NCBI GenBank assembly: GCA_034770075.1
Contig: CM068386.1
Span: 45,359,990 to 45,423,989 of the forward strand
Length of the DNA: 64,000 bases
DNA from: Aralia elata
Lineage: Eukaryota > Streptophyta > Magnoliopsida > Apiales > Araliaceae
Direction: 5' to 3'
Shown here: in pieces, positions 11,105 through 24,007 of the stretch
Numbering within the stretch: position 1 is the stretch's first letter
Layout of the letters: each line of letters starts with the position of its first letter
Notes under the pieces: model-generated
Database searches by the model: none
What the model saw: only the letters and a program-made list of their open reading frames with translations
What the model was told of the DNA's origin: nothing
Program-made: the position numbers and the translations under genes

Positions 11105-13713
11105 TGTGACACCCCCAAATTCAGGTACCAATACCTCGAATCTGGTGCTTACAATAAACAACATTCTATCACCTTTAAATCAACATATGGTAAGTAATGC
11201 GGACTGAATAATCATATATTGATCATTACAAAAGGTTCAATATGGTCCTAAGGTCTATAACCTTAAATAAATACACCACAAAGTTCCAAAATAATAAATA
11301 GTATTCGTGTTACATATCTGATATCTAATCAGAACGTAAAATAGATAATTATGTCTATCCGAAGCCTATAAGTTCATCTTCTCCTTGCCTTTATCTCTAT
11401 TTGAGCTCTCGGGCTTAGCTGTAATGTTTTCATGATATAACAAGGGTGAGCAACGAGTTTGCTCAGCAAGTTTAAAATGAACAAAGGGTATATCATGAAT
11501 GAATGTGGAGAATAATAGCATGGTTCAACAATAACAAGAATTGATGAAACAACTTGCACAAGATAATCAAAGTTCAAATAAAAGTATGAAGATTGATTAT
11601 TTACTGCTGACAGTCAAAATAGACTATGAACTCGCTTTAGGGAATCAGTCGCATTGACAGCCCCCTATAGGGTTACAACTACCAGAGTTTTGTACGCAAG
11701 GGGATCACCTCTTGTACCTATGAATATGCATACCATTTAATTATGCTTTGTACCGTGTTTCAGATACTTAGGTTACTCCCCGTCACGGGGTTTGTTCATC
11801 TCAGTCCCAGAATCCGTGCCAACAACTGGTTCGGATAGCTTTTCAATTAATAAACTTGTACAGGTCTAACCGAACAAATGGTTTAGACTTATCTTGCACC
11901 GTTCTTGAATGACAGAAACTTAAGGAGTAATATAGTTTAATAATAGAACCGAGTTCAAATGCACTAGGTGCGAATCACAATAATATTGATGTGGAATAAT
12001 TTTAAAGTAATTATACCACTTAACACATGCTTGAGAAAATAGAACTCCAGCTTAAATTAGGAAACTTGCAAAGATATACCCAATAGTATAATAACTAATC
12101 TGACAGGTTCAGAATAAGGGAAACTTCCAATAGATGCGAAGTTAGGGTTAAGAACTTGCAACATATAAAGATTCATAACAATAATCAGGAACTTGCACAA
12201 TGTATAAAGTTGTGTAAGTTAGGAACTTGCTCAATATAAAGATGGTTAGGAAATTTGCCTGATGCGCTGCTTACAAGTTACTCTACGATTCTGCTCTGCA
12301 GTTGTCCTACAGTAGTTACAATTACTCTATGATCAGTCACAGTTAAGCATCAACGAAGATTAAATAACTTGCTTAATAGACTCCTGTTTGTCCTATAGTC
12401 CCTTTACACCGACTAAGGTCTGCTGTGACAGTCCTGCGATTGATAAAGCTTTAATACTGTTGATGCAGCCACTCTACGATCACTGATGTAGCTCTACTAT
12501 CAGGAGAGTTCACCTTACGGTTGGCTAGTAATGCCCTACAGTCGGCAGAATTTACTCTACGACTGACTAGCGAGACTTTACGATCGCCTTCGAGTCTGAC
12601 CAACCCACTCTACGATGGTCTAGTGAAGCTCTACGATCGGCAGAGTTGCTCTACGATCATAGAGTTCATTCTATGATTGGCTCCAAGACTGGTCAGGTCC
12701 ACTCTACGACCCGCAGGTCTTGCTCTACGATCGTAGGGTTTACTCTACGATCCGCCCTAAGGCTGACTTGACTTACTCTACGATCGACAGGTTTTACTCT
12801 ACGATCGCAGGGTTTACTCTACGATCGCAGGGTTTACTCTACGATCCGTCCTAAGGCTGACTTGACTTACTCTACGATGCCTGAGTGGAACTCTACGATC
12901 GGCAGAGTCCACTATACGATTTCGCTGTGTCTCGACTGGACGGTTATGGTGATCCAGCAGACGAACTCTACGGTCAAGCGAGGTTACTCTACGATCGTAG
13001 GGTTCATTCTACAATTCTGGTTTAGTCATATTTTGACATTACAGCTCAACAGAAGTCTTTGGCTAAATGGTTTGAGGTTATGATCTTACATTGGCCAACT
13101 TGACACGTGGGTTGAGTCTGACTGAGTCTATCCATTAGCATGCAAGGATCTAATAAAGAATAAATACATCAGACCTTGAGTTTCAACTCAGGTCTGCTAC
13201 AATACTGCAGAAACCAACTTGGGTCTGGGGTAATACTAACTGTTGGTATTACTTTATTGGCATATAGACAGATGTGTGAGACTGGGTTACCAGCAACCCT
13301 CTTTCTAGGATCATGGTTACACCTTACATTGGTTTATAAATCGACTATCATCACCTATGGTCTGTAAACACAAGTCCTGAGATTTACCATAAGGATCATC
13401 TCAAGTTGGTCTTATTACTTCAGTTCTGATCTGAGCTTGGCTCAAGTCAACAGCTGATCTCAAACAAAATAAGGTGACTAAGGCCATTGTTACGAATCTG
13501 GTGTGAGTCTTTATTCAGTCCAACATATCAGACATGCAGATCTCTGTTCGACTATTCTGTGACTATAGAGTTGAACATTAGTCTTACATTACAATTAATC
13601 ATGCTTGACTCGGCATCTACTGACTCATTCAGCAGAAAAATCTAACTGGACAAGGAAAGCTAATGCTTAAAATAATAAGGACCTTACCTCTTCGAAACTT
13701 CCTCTACTACTTG
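11105..13713 (-). repeat. 3' LTR of Tekay element A, right portion (interrupted)
   Basis: In plus coordinates it begins TGTGACACCCCCAAATTCAGG, the reverse complement of the conserved Tekay LTR 3' terminus, and closely matches the end of D's LTR, so A and D are one family. It runs to 13713, where solo LTR E is inserted, and resumes at 18487. The host flank is the copia integrase (AAGGT at 11100-11104). No genes inside; it carries a palindromic array (12282-13015). Confidence 0.9.
12282..13015. repeat. Palindromic ACTCTACGATCGTAGAGT-type tandem array in A's LTR
   Basis: Dozens of copies of CTCTACGATC and of its complement GATCGTAGAG occur, some directly abutting to form the palindrome CTCTACGATCGTAG. 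They are embedded in loosely periodic units such as GGTTTACTCTACGATCGCA. The D-family LTR carries the same word (ATCGTAGAGT) at the comparable place. Confidence 0.85.
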
Positions 13714-16700
13714 TGTAAGGACCGATAATTTTATATAATTATATATGTATATTTTTACGAATAATTTTTTTTTATTAGAAATTACTTGGAGTATATAATT
13801 GAATATGTGGATTAAGCAAGATAGTTAATTTATTTTATTTTAAGTTAACTAAGATGGATACTTAGTCAATTTGATTAAGAAAAAACAAGATAACTTATGT
13901 TGAGAATTAACATAACTTGAATGTTAACCTTGAATGGTAAATAAAAGATTTATAATCTTTCAATGATTAACTAGTATTACTAATACAAAGTGATTGTGTG
14001 AGTGTATAACAACTTATTAAAGGAAATAAGGATATTAAATTATTTGTAAGTGTAATGAACACTTTGTGGCTTACATTGAATGTATATGTAAATAAACCAA
14101 TATAATAATTATTTATCAATGATGATAAATATATTATGACTTTGTGTGAAATATATATGAGACTAAATAAATATATATAATATAAATATGTATATTTATT
14201 TATTTATTATATAAAGAGAATTAATAAGCAAGCCTTTTAAACTAATATTTTATATTAGGAATTGTAACTAAATAACCTAAGGATTATAATTATTAAGGTA
14301 TTCTAGTATGTAATTTATATACTAGTGCACTAACCCTAGAGATTTATTTTATACATCTCAATTAGTTAATTTTACAACTTGATTAAAGCAAGTCTAATCG
14401 GGTTATAAAAATAAAGTATGATTATTAATATAATAAAATGTGTATTAGTCCTAGTAATATAAATTACTAGTGTACTAGTTCCCTTAGTAAATTAATCAAG
14501 CCTATTTATTTAATTAAAGATGGACTTGAATGTTATTAAGTGAATTAAATAATTTAGCCAAATTGGTTATTTTATTAAGCCCACTTAAATTATTTGATTG
14601 TAGACTTGAATAATTAGTAAGTAAAGTGAATGAATTAGCCATTTGAATTTAATTAACCAATATACTAAGTGGCCCAAGGTTGGTAATAATTAAACTTGGT
14701 TATTATTAGTCCAAGTAGGTTTGTTTCAAGCCCAAAAGAACTAAATTCATGGCCCAATCTTTGACCCAATTAAATAGGGGCTTATGAGTCATTTGATAAG
14801 TAAGTTAGTAATTAAAATAAAACCAAAATTTGAGGAAAAATGGGCTAGGTGGCCGGCCATATGGTACCATAAGTGATGAGTTGTTGATTTTTGCTAGCTT
14901 GCTTGGAAAGGATTACAAAGAAGTAAAATTAATTAATTACAACCCATCACCAAGTTGTCACATGAGTGTACTTACTAATGATGGAGAAATGGATAGATAC
15001 AACTCATGTATCTATAGAATATCTAAGTAATTAGTTTTAGTAAAAGCAAAAATAGTCTTGTTCATCTTCTTCCTTAGTAGCTTAGAGAGAGAGAAGAATA
15101 GAGAGAGAAAACTAGAGAGAAAGAAATAAAGAGAGAGAAAGAGAAATCAAAGGGAAGAGAGAGAGAGCCGTGGGTTTGAGAGGTAGAGGGGAAGGAGGAG
15201 AGCTTGTGGATGTCCCATAAGTTCATCTCATATTTTGGAAAGAAAAGGAAGCAAGCCACCAAGCCTAGAAGGTATAAAACTAACCTAAAAACCCTAATCT
15301 TGGGTTATGGGTATAATCTTATGTTAGAAATTTGAAGTTTATATTTTAAATGTTTAGAATCTTGCTGAATATGTTTATGTTTGATGACATGTGGTTGTGG
15401 TATAAGATGGTATTGGTTTGTGTAGAAAAATTAAACTAAAAGCTTGAAAACATTTTTACCGACGAATAAATCGTAGCTTATTCTAATAAATTATGTATTT
15501 CAAAATCTATACATGGTATTGTTGATTTTTTTTTGAGTTTTAAGAGGTAAGTTAGGAAGAGAACCTAGTTGGAATCGTTCAAAAATAAGTTAAAATGAGA
15601 GAGTTATGTAATTTTTACCAAAATGCGCTAACTGTTGGTACACTGTCGAAATAGTCCACTTCCGGATGAGTTTTAGTCATCAAAACCTATCCAAATTTGG
15701 TGTTTGATGATAAAAAATTGTAGTTCGGAAAGATACGAATCCAACGGTACTGACTACACCTTGATCCGAGTTGTAAATTTTATTTTATTCGCGTTTTTGT
15801 GAAAGACCCTACTGTTGGAATAGAGAGGGCAGCCTGCATGAATTAATTAAAGTGAACCGGTCCGGTTCACGAGGAGATTCCGGCGACGGTTCAGGCCTCT
15901 TCCGGCCAGCTCCGGCGATGAGTCCCAACCCAAAAGTTTTCTAAAATGTGAAAGAATATTATAGTAATTAATTTGGTATTTGTTGGTGTAATTAAGTAAT
16001 TATTTGAGTAGTTAATAGTCTAAGCCTTTTTAGCTCACTTGAATTTACTAACTGATGAATTTTAATGCTACTAAATAATAATTACACTAATTAAAGATGG
16101 TTAAGTGTAATTAGCTATTTAATTATTATTTAATTAATATTGGGTAATAATTAAATAGAATTAATGTTACTAAACTAACTATTTGTTATTTAGTAAAACT
16201 AAATAACAAATAGGGATAAAGAATTAATTAATTATTAATTAATTAATGTTAAATAATGATTAAAGAATGTTAAAGTTAATAAATGAAGTATTTATTATTT
16301 GAGTAAGATTAAGTAATTAATAATGATAATTACTTACTCACATGTTAGTTAATTAACATAAAAAGTTATAAATTGAATAGTGTGAATCTAGTTTGCTGGA
16401 TTGGAAAACAATTTGAGGAATTGAATAGTATGAATCCAGGTTGCTGGATTAGAGGTCAGTTTGAATCCAGCTTGCTGAATAGGTGTATTCAGTTGCTGAA
16501 ATAGTGAATTTAGCTTGATGTATTGTTGGTTAATTGAATCCAGGGTGTTGGATTGGATGTAGTTTGAATCCAGGTTGCTGGATTGGATATCAGGTTGGAT
16601 CTAGTGTGCTGGATTGTAATTCAGGTTGGAACACAGTTTGCTAGATTGGAATCCAGTTTGCTGGATTGCCATCTAGTTTGTTGGATTTGGAATCTAGTTT

Positions 16701-18486
16701 ACTATATTGGGTATTTAACCTACTGTATCATGATGAAAGACTTATAAGATGAAAGACTTAGTGTTAATTCATAAGGTATATGTTAAAGTAGTGGTACAAT
16801 CGTACTCCTTAATAGTTGATGTATAGTATTTGAGCTAAACGATTCCTTCAGGGAGCGGAGGTATATACGAACTAGCAACCGATCTAACTCATTGTGAAAA
16901 CAGTATAGACGAGACATAAACTAGTTTGTTGGTTGTTTGTGGGAAAACACTCAGCATACTATATTGAACACTGTTAAAGACTCGATGTGTGCTAGTTTTA
17001 GAATTGTGAATGCATATGGTGTTAAAGTGCTATCTAATATTTGATTACGCGCTTAAATATTACAAGTGATATTATAAGGTATAATATGATTGGCTGATTG
17101 GAAAATCAAACTTATGACTGATAGGTCTTACGAAAGAAGTTAAATTAAATTGCATAGCAGTAGTCAACGACCAAGGCTAGTTCCTAACACTAAACTTCTT
17201 ATATTATTGCAACTTTCCTAACTCAAACTCGAGTTATTATATTTCAAGCATGCTAGTGGATTAATTATTGACAATTATTCCACATCTATGATTATTGATA
17301 TTCGCACTTTGTGCAATTGATTTCTTGTTCTATTATTTGAACGGAGAAATAATTAGAGTTCTTTATTCATAAAATATTTATGAGCCATGTCTCAGCTAGT
17401 TGTATTAGCTGGACCAAATAACTGTTTATGAGCCATGTCTTAGCTAATTGTTTCGGCTAGACTAAAATTAAATTGATATTGCATGAAACGTTCTATTATT
17501 TAAACTAATTTGTTATTAAAGATATATGCCTTTTGATTCGGCTAGATCAAAATTGATATAATATGTTGAACTCAAAGTATTTCTTTGAAAACTATCCAAA
17601 CCATATTGATGTGGTATGGACTCATGATGTAAGACTGAGATGAACAACCTTGAAAAATAAATCAGGGGAAATTTTATTGTCGGTAACCCGACCGCGCGCT
17701 ATGTTTGAGAATTATCCATAATCTAGGGTACAATAAGGCTGATCACCTTACGTACTTGCAGAAGAGTAAAGATTAGCTTTTATAGCTAACTTTTACTCTT
17801 GAGGTAGTCAGTAATAATAATAACTGATGATTCCTCTAGCAGTTCTTGATCCATTTGTGATCACTCAACATGAAATCTGGGAATAACCCTATGTATTGAA
17901 TATTATCGCAGAATTGCTAATCCTTCATAATCAATTGAATATTATTGAATCTTCGAAAGAATTTTAACTCTTTCATTCTTGATGTATGATTCAACATGAG
18001 ATTCAAGAAAATTCTTGTTACTTGAAATGATTTATTATTTAGCTACTTTGAAATCTTTTGATTATTGGTGAAGTTCTATAAAAGTTAAACTCCTCTGTTC
18101 TTGATACATATCCTTTATTGTACTCTTAACTTGCTGAGCAAACTCGTTGCTCACCCTTGCTTAAATAAAATATTTCAGCTAAAGCCGAGGTAGCAGAGGG
18201 TTCTAATAAGTACTAAGGCAAAGTGAAGGCGACCAAGTAGTATCAAGTTGTTTAATGATTATTATATTATAATTTTGCTTAAGTCTTTTGTCTTAATAGA
18301 CATGTAATGTTAAGGTTAGTTAACCTGGGATGACAATGATATAACTATGTTTTAATGTATGTTTTTATTAAGGTAATGTAATGAATGATATAATTCATGC
18401 ATGAATGGGTAGTTAGATGAGATGTGTATGTTGTACCGTGAGCACCGAATTTGGGGTTCAAGGGACCCGGATTTGGGGGCGTCACA
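13714..18486 (+). mobile_element. Solo LTR (E) of a Tekay element, inserted in A's LTR
   Basis: A 4773-bp LTR starts TGTAAGGACCG and ends GGGGGCGTCACA. It is flanked by the perfect 5-bp duplication ACTTG (13709-13713 and 18487-18491). No primer site or polyprotein follows, so it is a solo LTR. It is the same family as element B: both share the GAATCCAG...CTGGATT array and a block around 15640-15930 matching the reverse of 33300-33550. It contains a GA-rich tract (about 15083-15170) followed by a donor-like AG|GTATAA at 15271-15277. I see no gene in it. Confidence 0.93.
16381..16712. repeat. GAATCCAGTTTGCTGGATT palindromic array in solo LTR E
   Basis: About a dozen imperfect copies of GAATCCAG(N)TTGCTGGATTG occur, each able to fold on itself because GAATCCAG and CTGGATTC are complementary. 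Spacing is irregular, around 22-35 bp. The same array is present in both LTRs of element B. Confidence 0.85.
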
Positions 18487-19357
18487 ACTTGCTACTTTAC
18501 GACTGCGTCTGCTCACCGAACGACGAGAGTTCTGCTAGGGTTCCTCCTTATCTCTCAGCTCACTATAATTCTCTCTATCAGAACTAATAAACTCAGCAAG
18601 CTTTACAAGAGAGGTCGGGGGTCCTTATTTATAGAAGAAATTCTTTGCCTAATCGCTGGTTAATACTCATACCGCACCGCCACTACCCAACGGTAATACC
18701 CATTGGTTAAGAGTGATTTGGGGAAAAGCTTCATCAACTCGCTGCTACATATTGGCAAGTTGTCACCTTTTCGGCTTGCGTTCTCGCGATACCAAGCGTA
18801 GGTCGTTGGTCTAGCTTGGTTGATAGGAGGTGACAGTACCGTGTATGAAACACGGAAGAAATTTTACAATGCTGATTTAAATCTGACCCGCTGCAGTAAG
18901 GGTAAATCTCCCAATTGGGTTTGCTGATATGCACCTCTATTGGGCTCCTTGTATGGCTGACCATATATACCAAGTTGGCCCAATTCATTAATTATAATAA
19001 GTCCCAGCCATAAGTCCACAACCTCTTGCTTCAGATTGGGCTTGTTAAATGAGTAAACTGGGCTGGTCCACTATTAATAAATCCCCAATGGTACTATAAA
19101 TTATTAATACCATCATTACTACACTCCATCGTTAAACATCTACAAGTCCAATGCACAATTTTTTGCTTGGTCTTGTTTAAACGATTTACTAGGCTAGTCC
19201 ATTTATATTTTAACTACACAAATGGACTATTAAACAAATAACACATAGTCATACATAGTTATCCAAATCATTTAAGGATTCAAATTAATATGCAAGAAAA
19301 TTAAATAAAATTCTAAATCTTATTAATAATAAAGCTTAGAAATTCGCGGTAATTACA
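18487..19357 (-). repeat. 3' LTR of Tekay element A, left portion
   Basis: This resumes A's LTR after the solo LTR, beginning with the duplicated ACTTG, and ends at 19357 (minus-strand start TGTAATTACCGCG). Immediately beyond is the pyrimidine tract (19358-19371, minus-strand purine) expected just upstream of a 3' LTR. Open frames here have no family signal. Confidence 0.88.
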
Positions 19358-19402
19358 TCCTCCCCCCTATAAGAATTTTGTCCTCGGAATTTCAACATAA
19401 GG

Positions 19403-20038
19403 TTACTTGAAAAGATGCGGATAGTTCTCCCTCATCTTTTCTTCCAGTTCCCACGTAGCTTCTCAGACTACGTGGTTCCTCTAGAGCACTTTGACCGAAT
19501 GAATGATTTTATTCCTTAATGTCTATTCCTTCCTATCGAGTATCTGGACAGGAATTTTTTCATACGATAGATCTTTCTCCATTTGAATGGGTTCATAGGA
19601 TATGACGTGCTTATAATCTGGTTTATAGGGCCGCAACACTGAGACGTGGAACACGTTGTGAATGTGCTCAAGCTCAGGAGGTAAGGCTACCTCGTACGCC
19701 ACTTCACCAACTCGTTTCAGAATCTTAAAAGGACCTATGAACCTAGGGCTCAACTTTCCTTTCTTCCCAAAACAGATCATCCCTTTCCATGGAGATAGAT
19801 ACCTTCAAAAACACGAAACTACCCCCCTCGAAGTCCCGCTTCTAACGATGCAGGTCGGCGTATTTCTTCTGTCGATCCTGGGCTGCTACCAGACTAGCCC
19901 TTATCAATTTGATCGTATTTGCGGGCTGCTGCACCATCTCGGGTCCCAACAGTCTTCGTTCTCCTACTTCGTCCCAACACAACGGTGTTCGGCACTTTCT
20001 CCCATATAACGCTTCGTACGGTGGCATGCCGATACTAG
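19403..20038 (-). pseudogene. pol: Tekay element A: integrase C-terminus and chromodomain, truncated
   Basis: Read on the minus strand, the end of the integrase (PPYEALYGRKCRTPLCWDEV, AAQDRQKKYADLHR) is followed by the GPY-like module (GKLSPRFIGPFKIL), then DYKHVISYEPI and a degraded chromodomain (EEATWELEEKM). The chromodomain tethers integration to modified chromatin and marks the chromovirus Tekay lineage. There is a frameshift between 19780 and 19842, and in-frame stops lie in the chromodomain. Everything upstream of the integrase C-terminal part is missing, because element B is inserted at 20038/20039 (host 5 bp: ACTAG). Confidence 0.88.
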
Positions 20039-21150
20039 TGTGACGCCCCCAAATCCGAGTTCTCTAACCTCGGATTCGGTGCTCACGATCCATCAACATC
20101 ATACACATTCTATGAACTATTGTGGAATAATAAACATACATTGTTCATTTAAATAAGGTTCTACATCAAATCCCATGGTCTAATAACCTTAACTTAAAAC
20201 ATACCCTTAATATTACAAAAGGTTTATCTAAAATTATTACATCAGATAATACGATAATTAAACATTCATATAAGTTTATTCCTGAGCTTTGCCTTTCCCT
20301 TTATGCTTCTTGGAACTTTCCGGTCTAGCTAAAATAAACGTCATGATATAGCAAGGGTAAGCAACTAGTTTGCTTATCAAGTTTAATTACAAAGGAGATA
20401 TATCATGATTAGGAAGGAATTTAACCTTTGAAACTTTCAACAATAAATATCAATTGTGAACGAATAAGAGTTCAAGTTTCAATATTTGAAAGATTGAATC
20501 AATGATGCTCAGTGGTCAACAATGACCGTGAACATATACGGAGGTTGTCAGTATTTAAACTGGTCCTTTAATAAGTTTTGGTAATTGAGGGGATCAGCCT
20601 CTCATACCCGGCGAATATGCATAATCACTTAATAAGACGAGCAAACCATTGTTTTCCAATATAATACCTTAAAAGTTGTTCTTTTCTCAGTCTAGAATCC
20701 TTACCAAATTAATTGGTTAGGAACAACTTTTAAAATCGATTTGATTTAACAAATTTAAACATACTTGATCTAGCTGATACAACTAGCATAGATCTATTTC
20801 ATAAATAGTTCATGAATGAAAGAACTTTAACTAATTCACAGTTCATCAATAATAGAACAGGAATTCAGTTGCACCAAGTGCGAATAACAATAATTATCAA
20901 GGATGTGGAATAATCAAATAATTATCCACTAACAGGTGTTGAAATAATAATTCAAGGTTGAATTAAAGAACTTGCAGTATATAAAAGTTCGTATCAATAA
21001 TCAGGATCTTACACAATGTACGAAGTTGTGTAAGTTAAGAAATGGCTCAATATAAATTTGAATAAGGTTAGGGAACTTGACTTGATCGTTGACTACTGCT
21101 ACGCAATTTAATATGACATCTTTTGAAAGACCTATCATTTATAAGATTGA
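20039..21150 (-). repeat. 3' LTR of Tekay element B, right portion (interrupted)
   Basis: It begins TGTGACGCCCCCAAATCCGAG and matches the second LTR of B at 40964 onward nearly base for base over more than 1 kb. It is broken at 21150 by element C, which duplicated ATTGA (21146-21150), and continues at 32455. Comparison with 42060-42075, the empty counterpart, confirms the insertion point. No gene inside. Confidence 0.92.
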
Positions 21151-23897
21151 TGTGACACCCCCAAATCCGGGTACTTCAACTCCACAGATTTGGTGTTCAC
21201 TATACCATACATTCAAGACTAACTACACTTGATAAAGATAATATAATTAAACTGAATGAAACATCTTCCCACAAAAAGGGGTTACAACTCAAATCTCTTA
21301 AATCAACAAATCCCAGGTTATCTAACCTCTATTACATCAGTGCGGAATTAAAATATAATTTTAAACAAGTCTTGTTACAAATAAACATCAAATGTATAAC
21401 GGATCTCTTGCTACTTCGGCATCTTGCCCTTGCCTTTACTCGTGGACGGCTCGTCCGATTTCTCTGTCTTAGCTGCAATGTTTTAGTGCAAGAGTGAGCA
21501 AACAATTGCCCACAAGCATAATAACGATAACAATTGAATAATTAACGAAATAGATTTCAACTGAGGTATTGTAGTTTTCTGAATTCAATCAATAACCAAT
21601 CGAAATATGAAAGCTTAATAGGATACTTGGCTCAAGAACTGATTATAGAATTCAAGGTTTAAAATTGTATCTGAGGGTCACAAGACCTCGAACTATGTCC
21701 TAGGTTAACAAGTATTTCTACCGTAACCTTTAACAGTCTTATAGACTATAGACCATCCATCTCGTACTCAGGGGGATCAGCCCATTGTACAATGTATTGT
21801 GCACAAACATTTTAACGATGTCGCGTAATTAATCCCCTATATTAGGGTTGTTCATCTCAGTTTAGCATCAGAATCCGTACCAAAAGGAACTTGGTTCGGA
21901 ACAGTTTTAAAATATTCAAAGTCTTTAGAACGCTCATCAACTAAGGACTAGCTAAATCAATTAGGGTTTGCTAGTCACTAAAACATTTGATTCATCAATA
22001 AAGTTTGTACAATAAAAATTCGGTTCGAAGTTTGAACAACAATCAACGATCGAATAACAAATAACTGGAATAAAGCTTAAACACTTAATCATGATAACAA
22101 CCTTGCTTGAATAACAATAAGCTAAGGCTAATAATCTTGCTCAATGGAAATAACAAGTTTAAGGGAGGAAAACTTGCCTCGTGCGTAGATTACAGTTTTA
22201 AATAATTCACGTTCCTTAATCGACCTATACATTTCGATTATAAAATGGTAACAATAATTAGTTACAGAACAATATATACTTTAAAATTCGATCTTATCCT
22301 ATTTCATTGTAACATCTCGATTGTTATTCGATAATGAACAAGTACTTGCTTAACAACCATCGTGGTATCTCATTAGTCACTTTATACCTTAATATAAGTT
22401 TTAAACTTGTTTATAGCATCATAGTAAAATCACAAATAAAAATTTAAAATTTCAGTTACTGTTCCTTCGCCGGGGCGAGAATTTACTTAACAAAAAGCTC
22501 GTCGGGGCGAAGATTTCCTTAATAATATTCTCGCCGGGGCGAGACTTCGCCGGGGCGAAGATTTCCTTAATAATATTCTCGCCGGGGCGAGACTTCGCTG
22601 GGGCGAGAAATCCAGTACATTTCTACCGTCGGGGCGGTAAACTCGGCAGTCACCTCCTACAGTTCGCGAACTAGTGACATTGTAGGCCAAATTTTCCAAA
22701 TTCTACCATCCAACACATAATTTAAACTTACCCAGACATCAAGCATGTTATAAAACAATTACCCAACATGTTTCTAGCCAATTTAACCATTATAACACAC
22801 GTAACCAACTAATTAGAACCCAAAAATTCACTGGTTAAACAAAATATTCATGTTTTAGCCATTTTAATGAAATCAACCACTGAAAATTCATCTTTAAACC
22901 ATTTTAACCCATTCCACTTACATTCTTTTCGTTCCTCATCATATTACCATAATCAAATGTCAATTTACCGATTAATAAACAAATTAAACATCAATTTCAT
23001 ACACATAAGCCATACATGAAAATAAAGCTCTGTAACACCAAAAAACTTCATTCTAAAACATGATTTCATGGATTAACACCTTCAAATTGATTTATAACCA
23101 CCATATAATCATCTAGTACATGCTTACGAACAATTTCATCAACTAATTCATGCTTTGAACAACTAACTTTATATACAGTAAAGTAAATTTAAAAAGAAAT
23201 ACAGTGAAGAATATTATATCTTCTATTGCTTAGAAAACTTGATTAATTTTCCTTTGATTTTAGAATTCTTCTCTCCAACCTCCAAACTTCTCTCTCAATT
23301 TCTCTCTATTCTTTCAAACTCTCAATTTTCGCTAAACTCTCAAAGCTCTGCTCTCTCTCTTCTTTAAGCTTAGAAACAACTGACAATCTTTTTAACGTAC
23401 TTATCTTTTAAGTTAACCAGTTAAAGAAATCAAGAGTTAGGCTTTGTTTGGTTGAACCAAAGAAAATAATCTATTTTTACCAACCAAGGGTCACAAGGCC
23501 TTGTTTGGTTTATCTAAATAAAACCCTTTCTCCATTTATTTTAATAATCCATTTTACTATATAGTTTTAATTGTCACACTTTTAATTTAATTAAACTTAT
23601 TACTAAATAAATTCAATTAAACTTTAATTAATAATTCTATTTAACCAATAACAATAACACCAAATAAACTATCCTATTCAAATAAATCCTTTATTCAAAT
23701 AAATCATTTAATTATCTAATTTAATTATTAAATTAAATTAGAATAAGCATATCAAATCATATTTAAATAGCATTTAACATAAATTCTTTCACCACAACTT
23801 TATAAATTATTTATTTTACTCCATAAATAAATTATTAAAAATATTTATATAATTCAATAAATATTTTTATTTATTCATAAAAATCGCATTCGTTACA
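21151..23897 (-). repeat. 3' LTR of Tekay element C
   Basis: This LTR is 2747 bp. Its plus-strand ends are TGTGACACCCCC and CGTTACA (minus-strand start TGTAACGAATGCG). It is nearly identical to 29839-32454. It carries a GC-rich palindromic array (22465-22638) and a CT-rich (minus-strand GA-rich) tract near 23275-23375. Compared with the partner LTR it retains about 146 bp (from 23516) that are missing there. Confidence 0.93.
22465..22638. repeat. TTCGCCGGGGCGAA-type palindromic array in C's 3' LTR
   Basis: Units of about 48 bp contain TTCGCCGGGGCGAA and TCTCGCCGGGGCGAGA palindromes joined by GATTTCCTTAATAATATTC. The array is a strikingly GC-rich island in an AT-rich LTR. Confidence 0.9.
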
Positions 23898-24007
23898 TCC
23901 TTCCCTCCTTAAAAGGATTCTGTCTCCAGAATCACAACGCAATTAATTCGTCCGTTACATTCTCCCCTCCTTACAAAGATTCTGTCCCCAGAATCGCGAT
24001 ACAAAGA
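23898..24007 (-). other. Polypurine tract of element C, tandemly duplicated
   Basis: On the minus strand the purine tract AAGGAGGGAAGGA (23898-23910) directly precedes the 3' LTR. About 63 bp away lies a second similar block (near 23950-23997) with the same order CGTTACAT, CT-rich tract, GATTCTGTCCCCAGAATC. So the LTR-edge/polypurine unit appears twice between the LTR and the pol stop codon. Confidence 0.75.

Noticed and set aside
12282..13015. Possible CRISPR-like array
   Set aside because: Repeats are short, palindromic and irregularly spaced, without uniform unique spacers, and sit inside a plant LTR.
14830..15030. 66-codon frame in solo LTR E as a small gene
   Set aside because: No homology that I recognise, within an LTR, and no matching frame in B's LTR of the same family.
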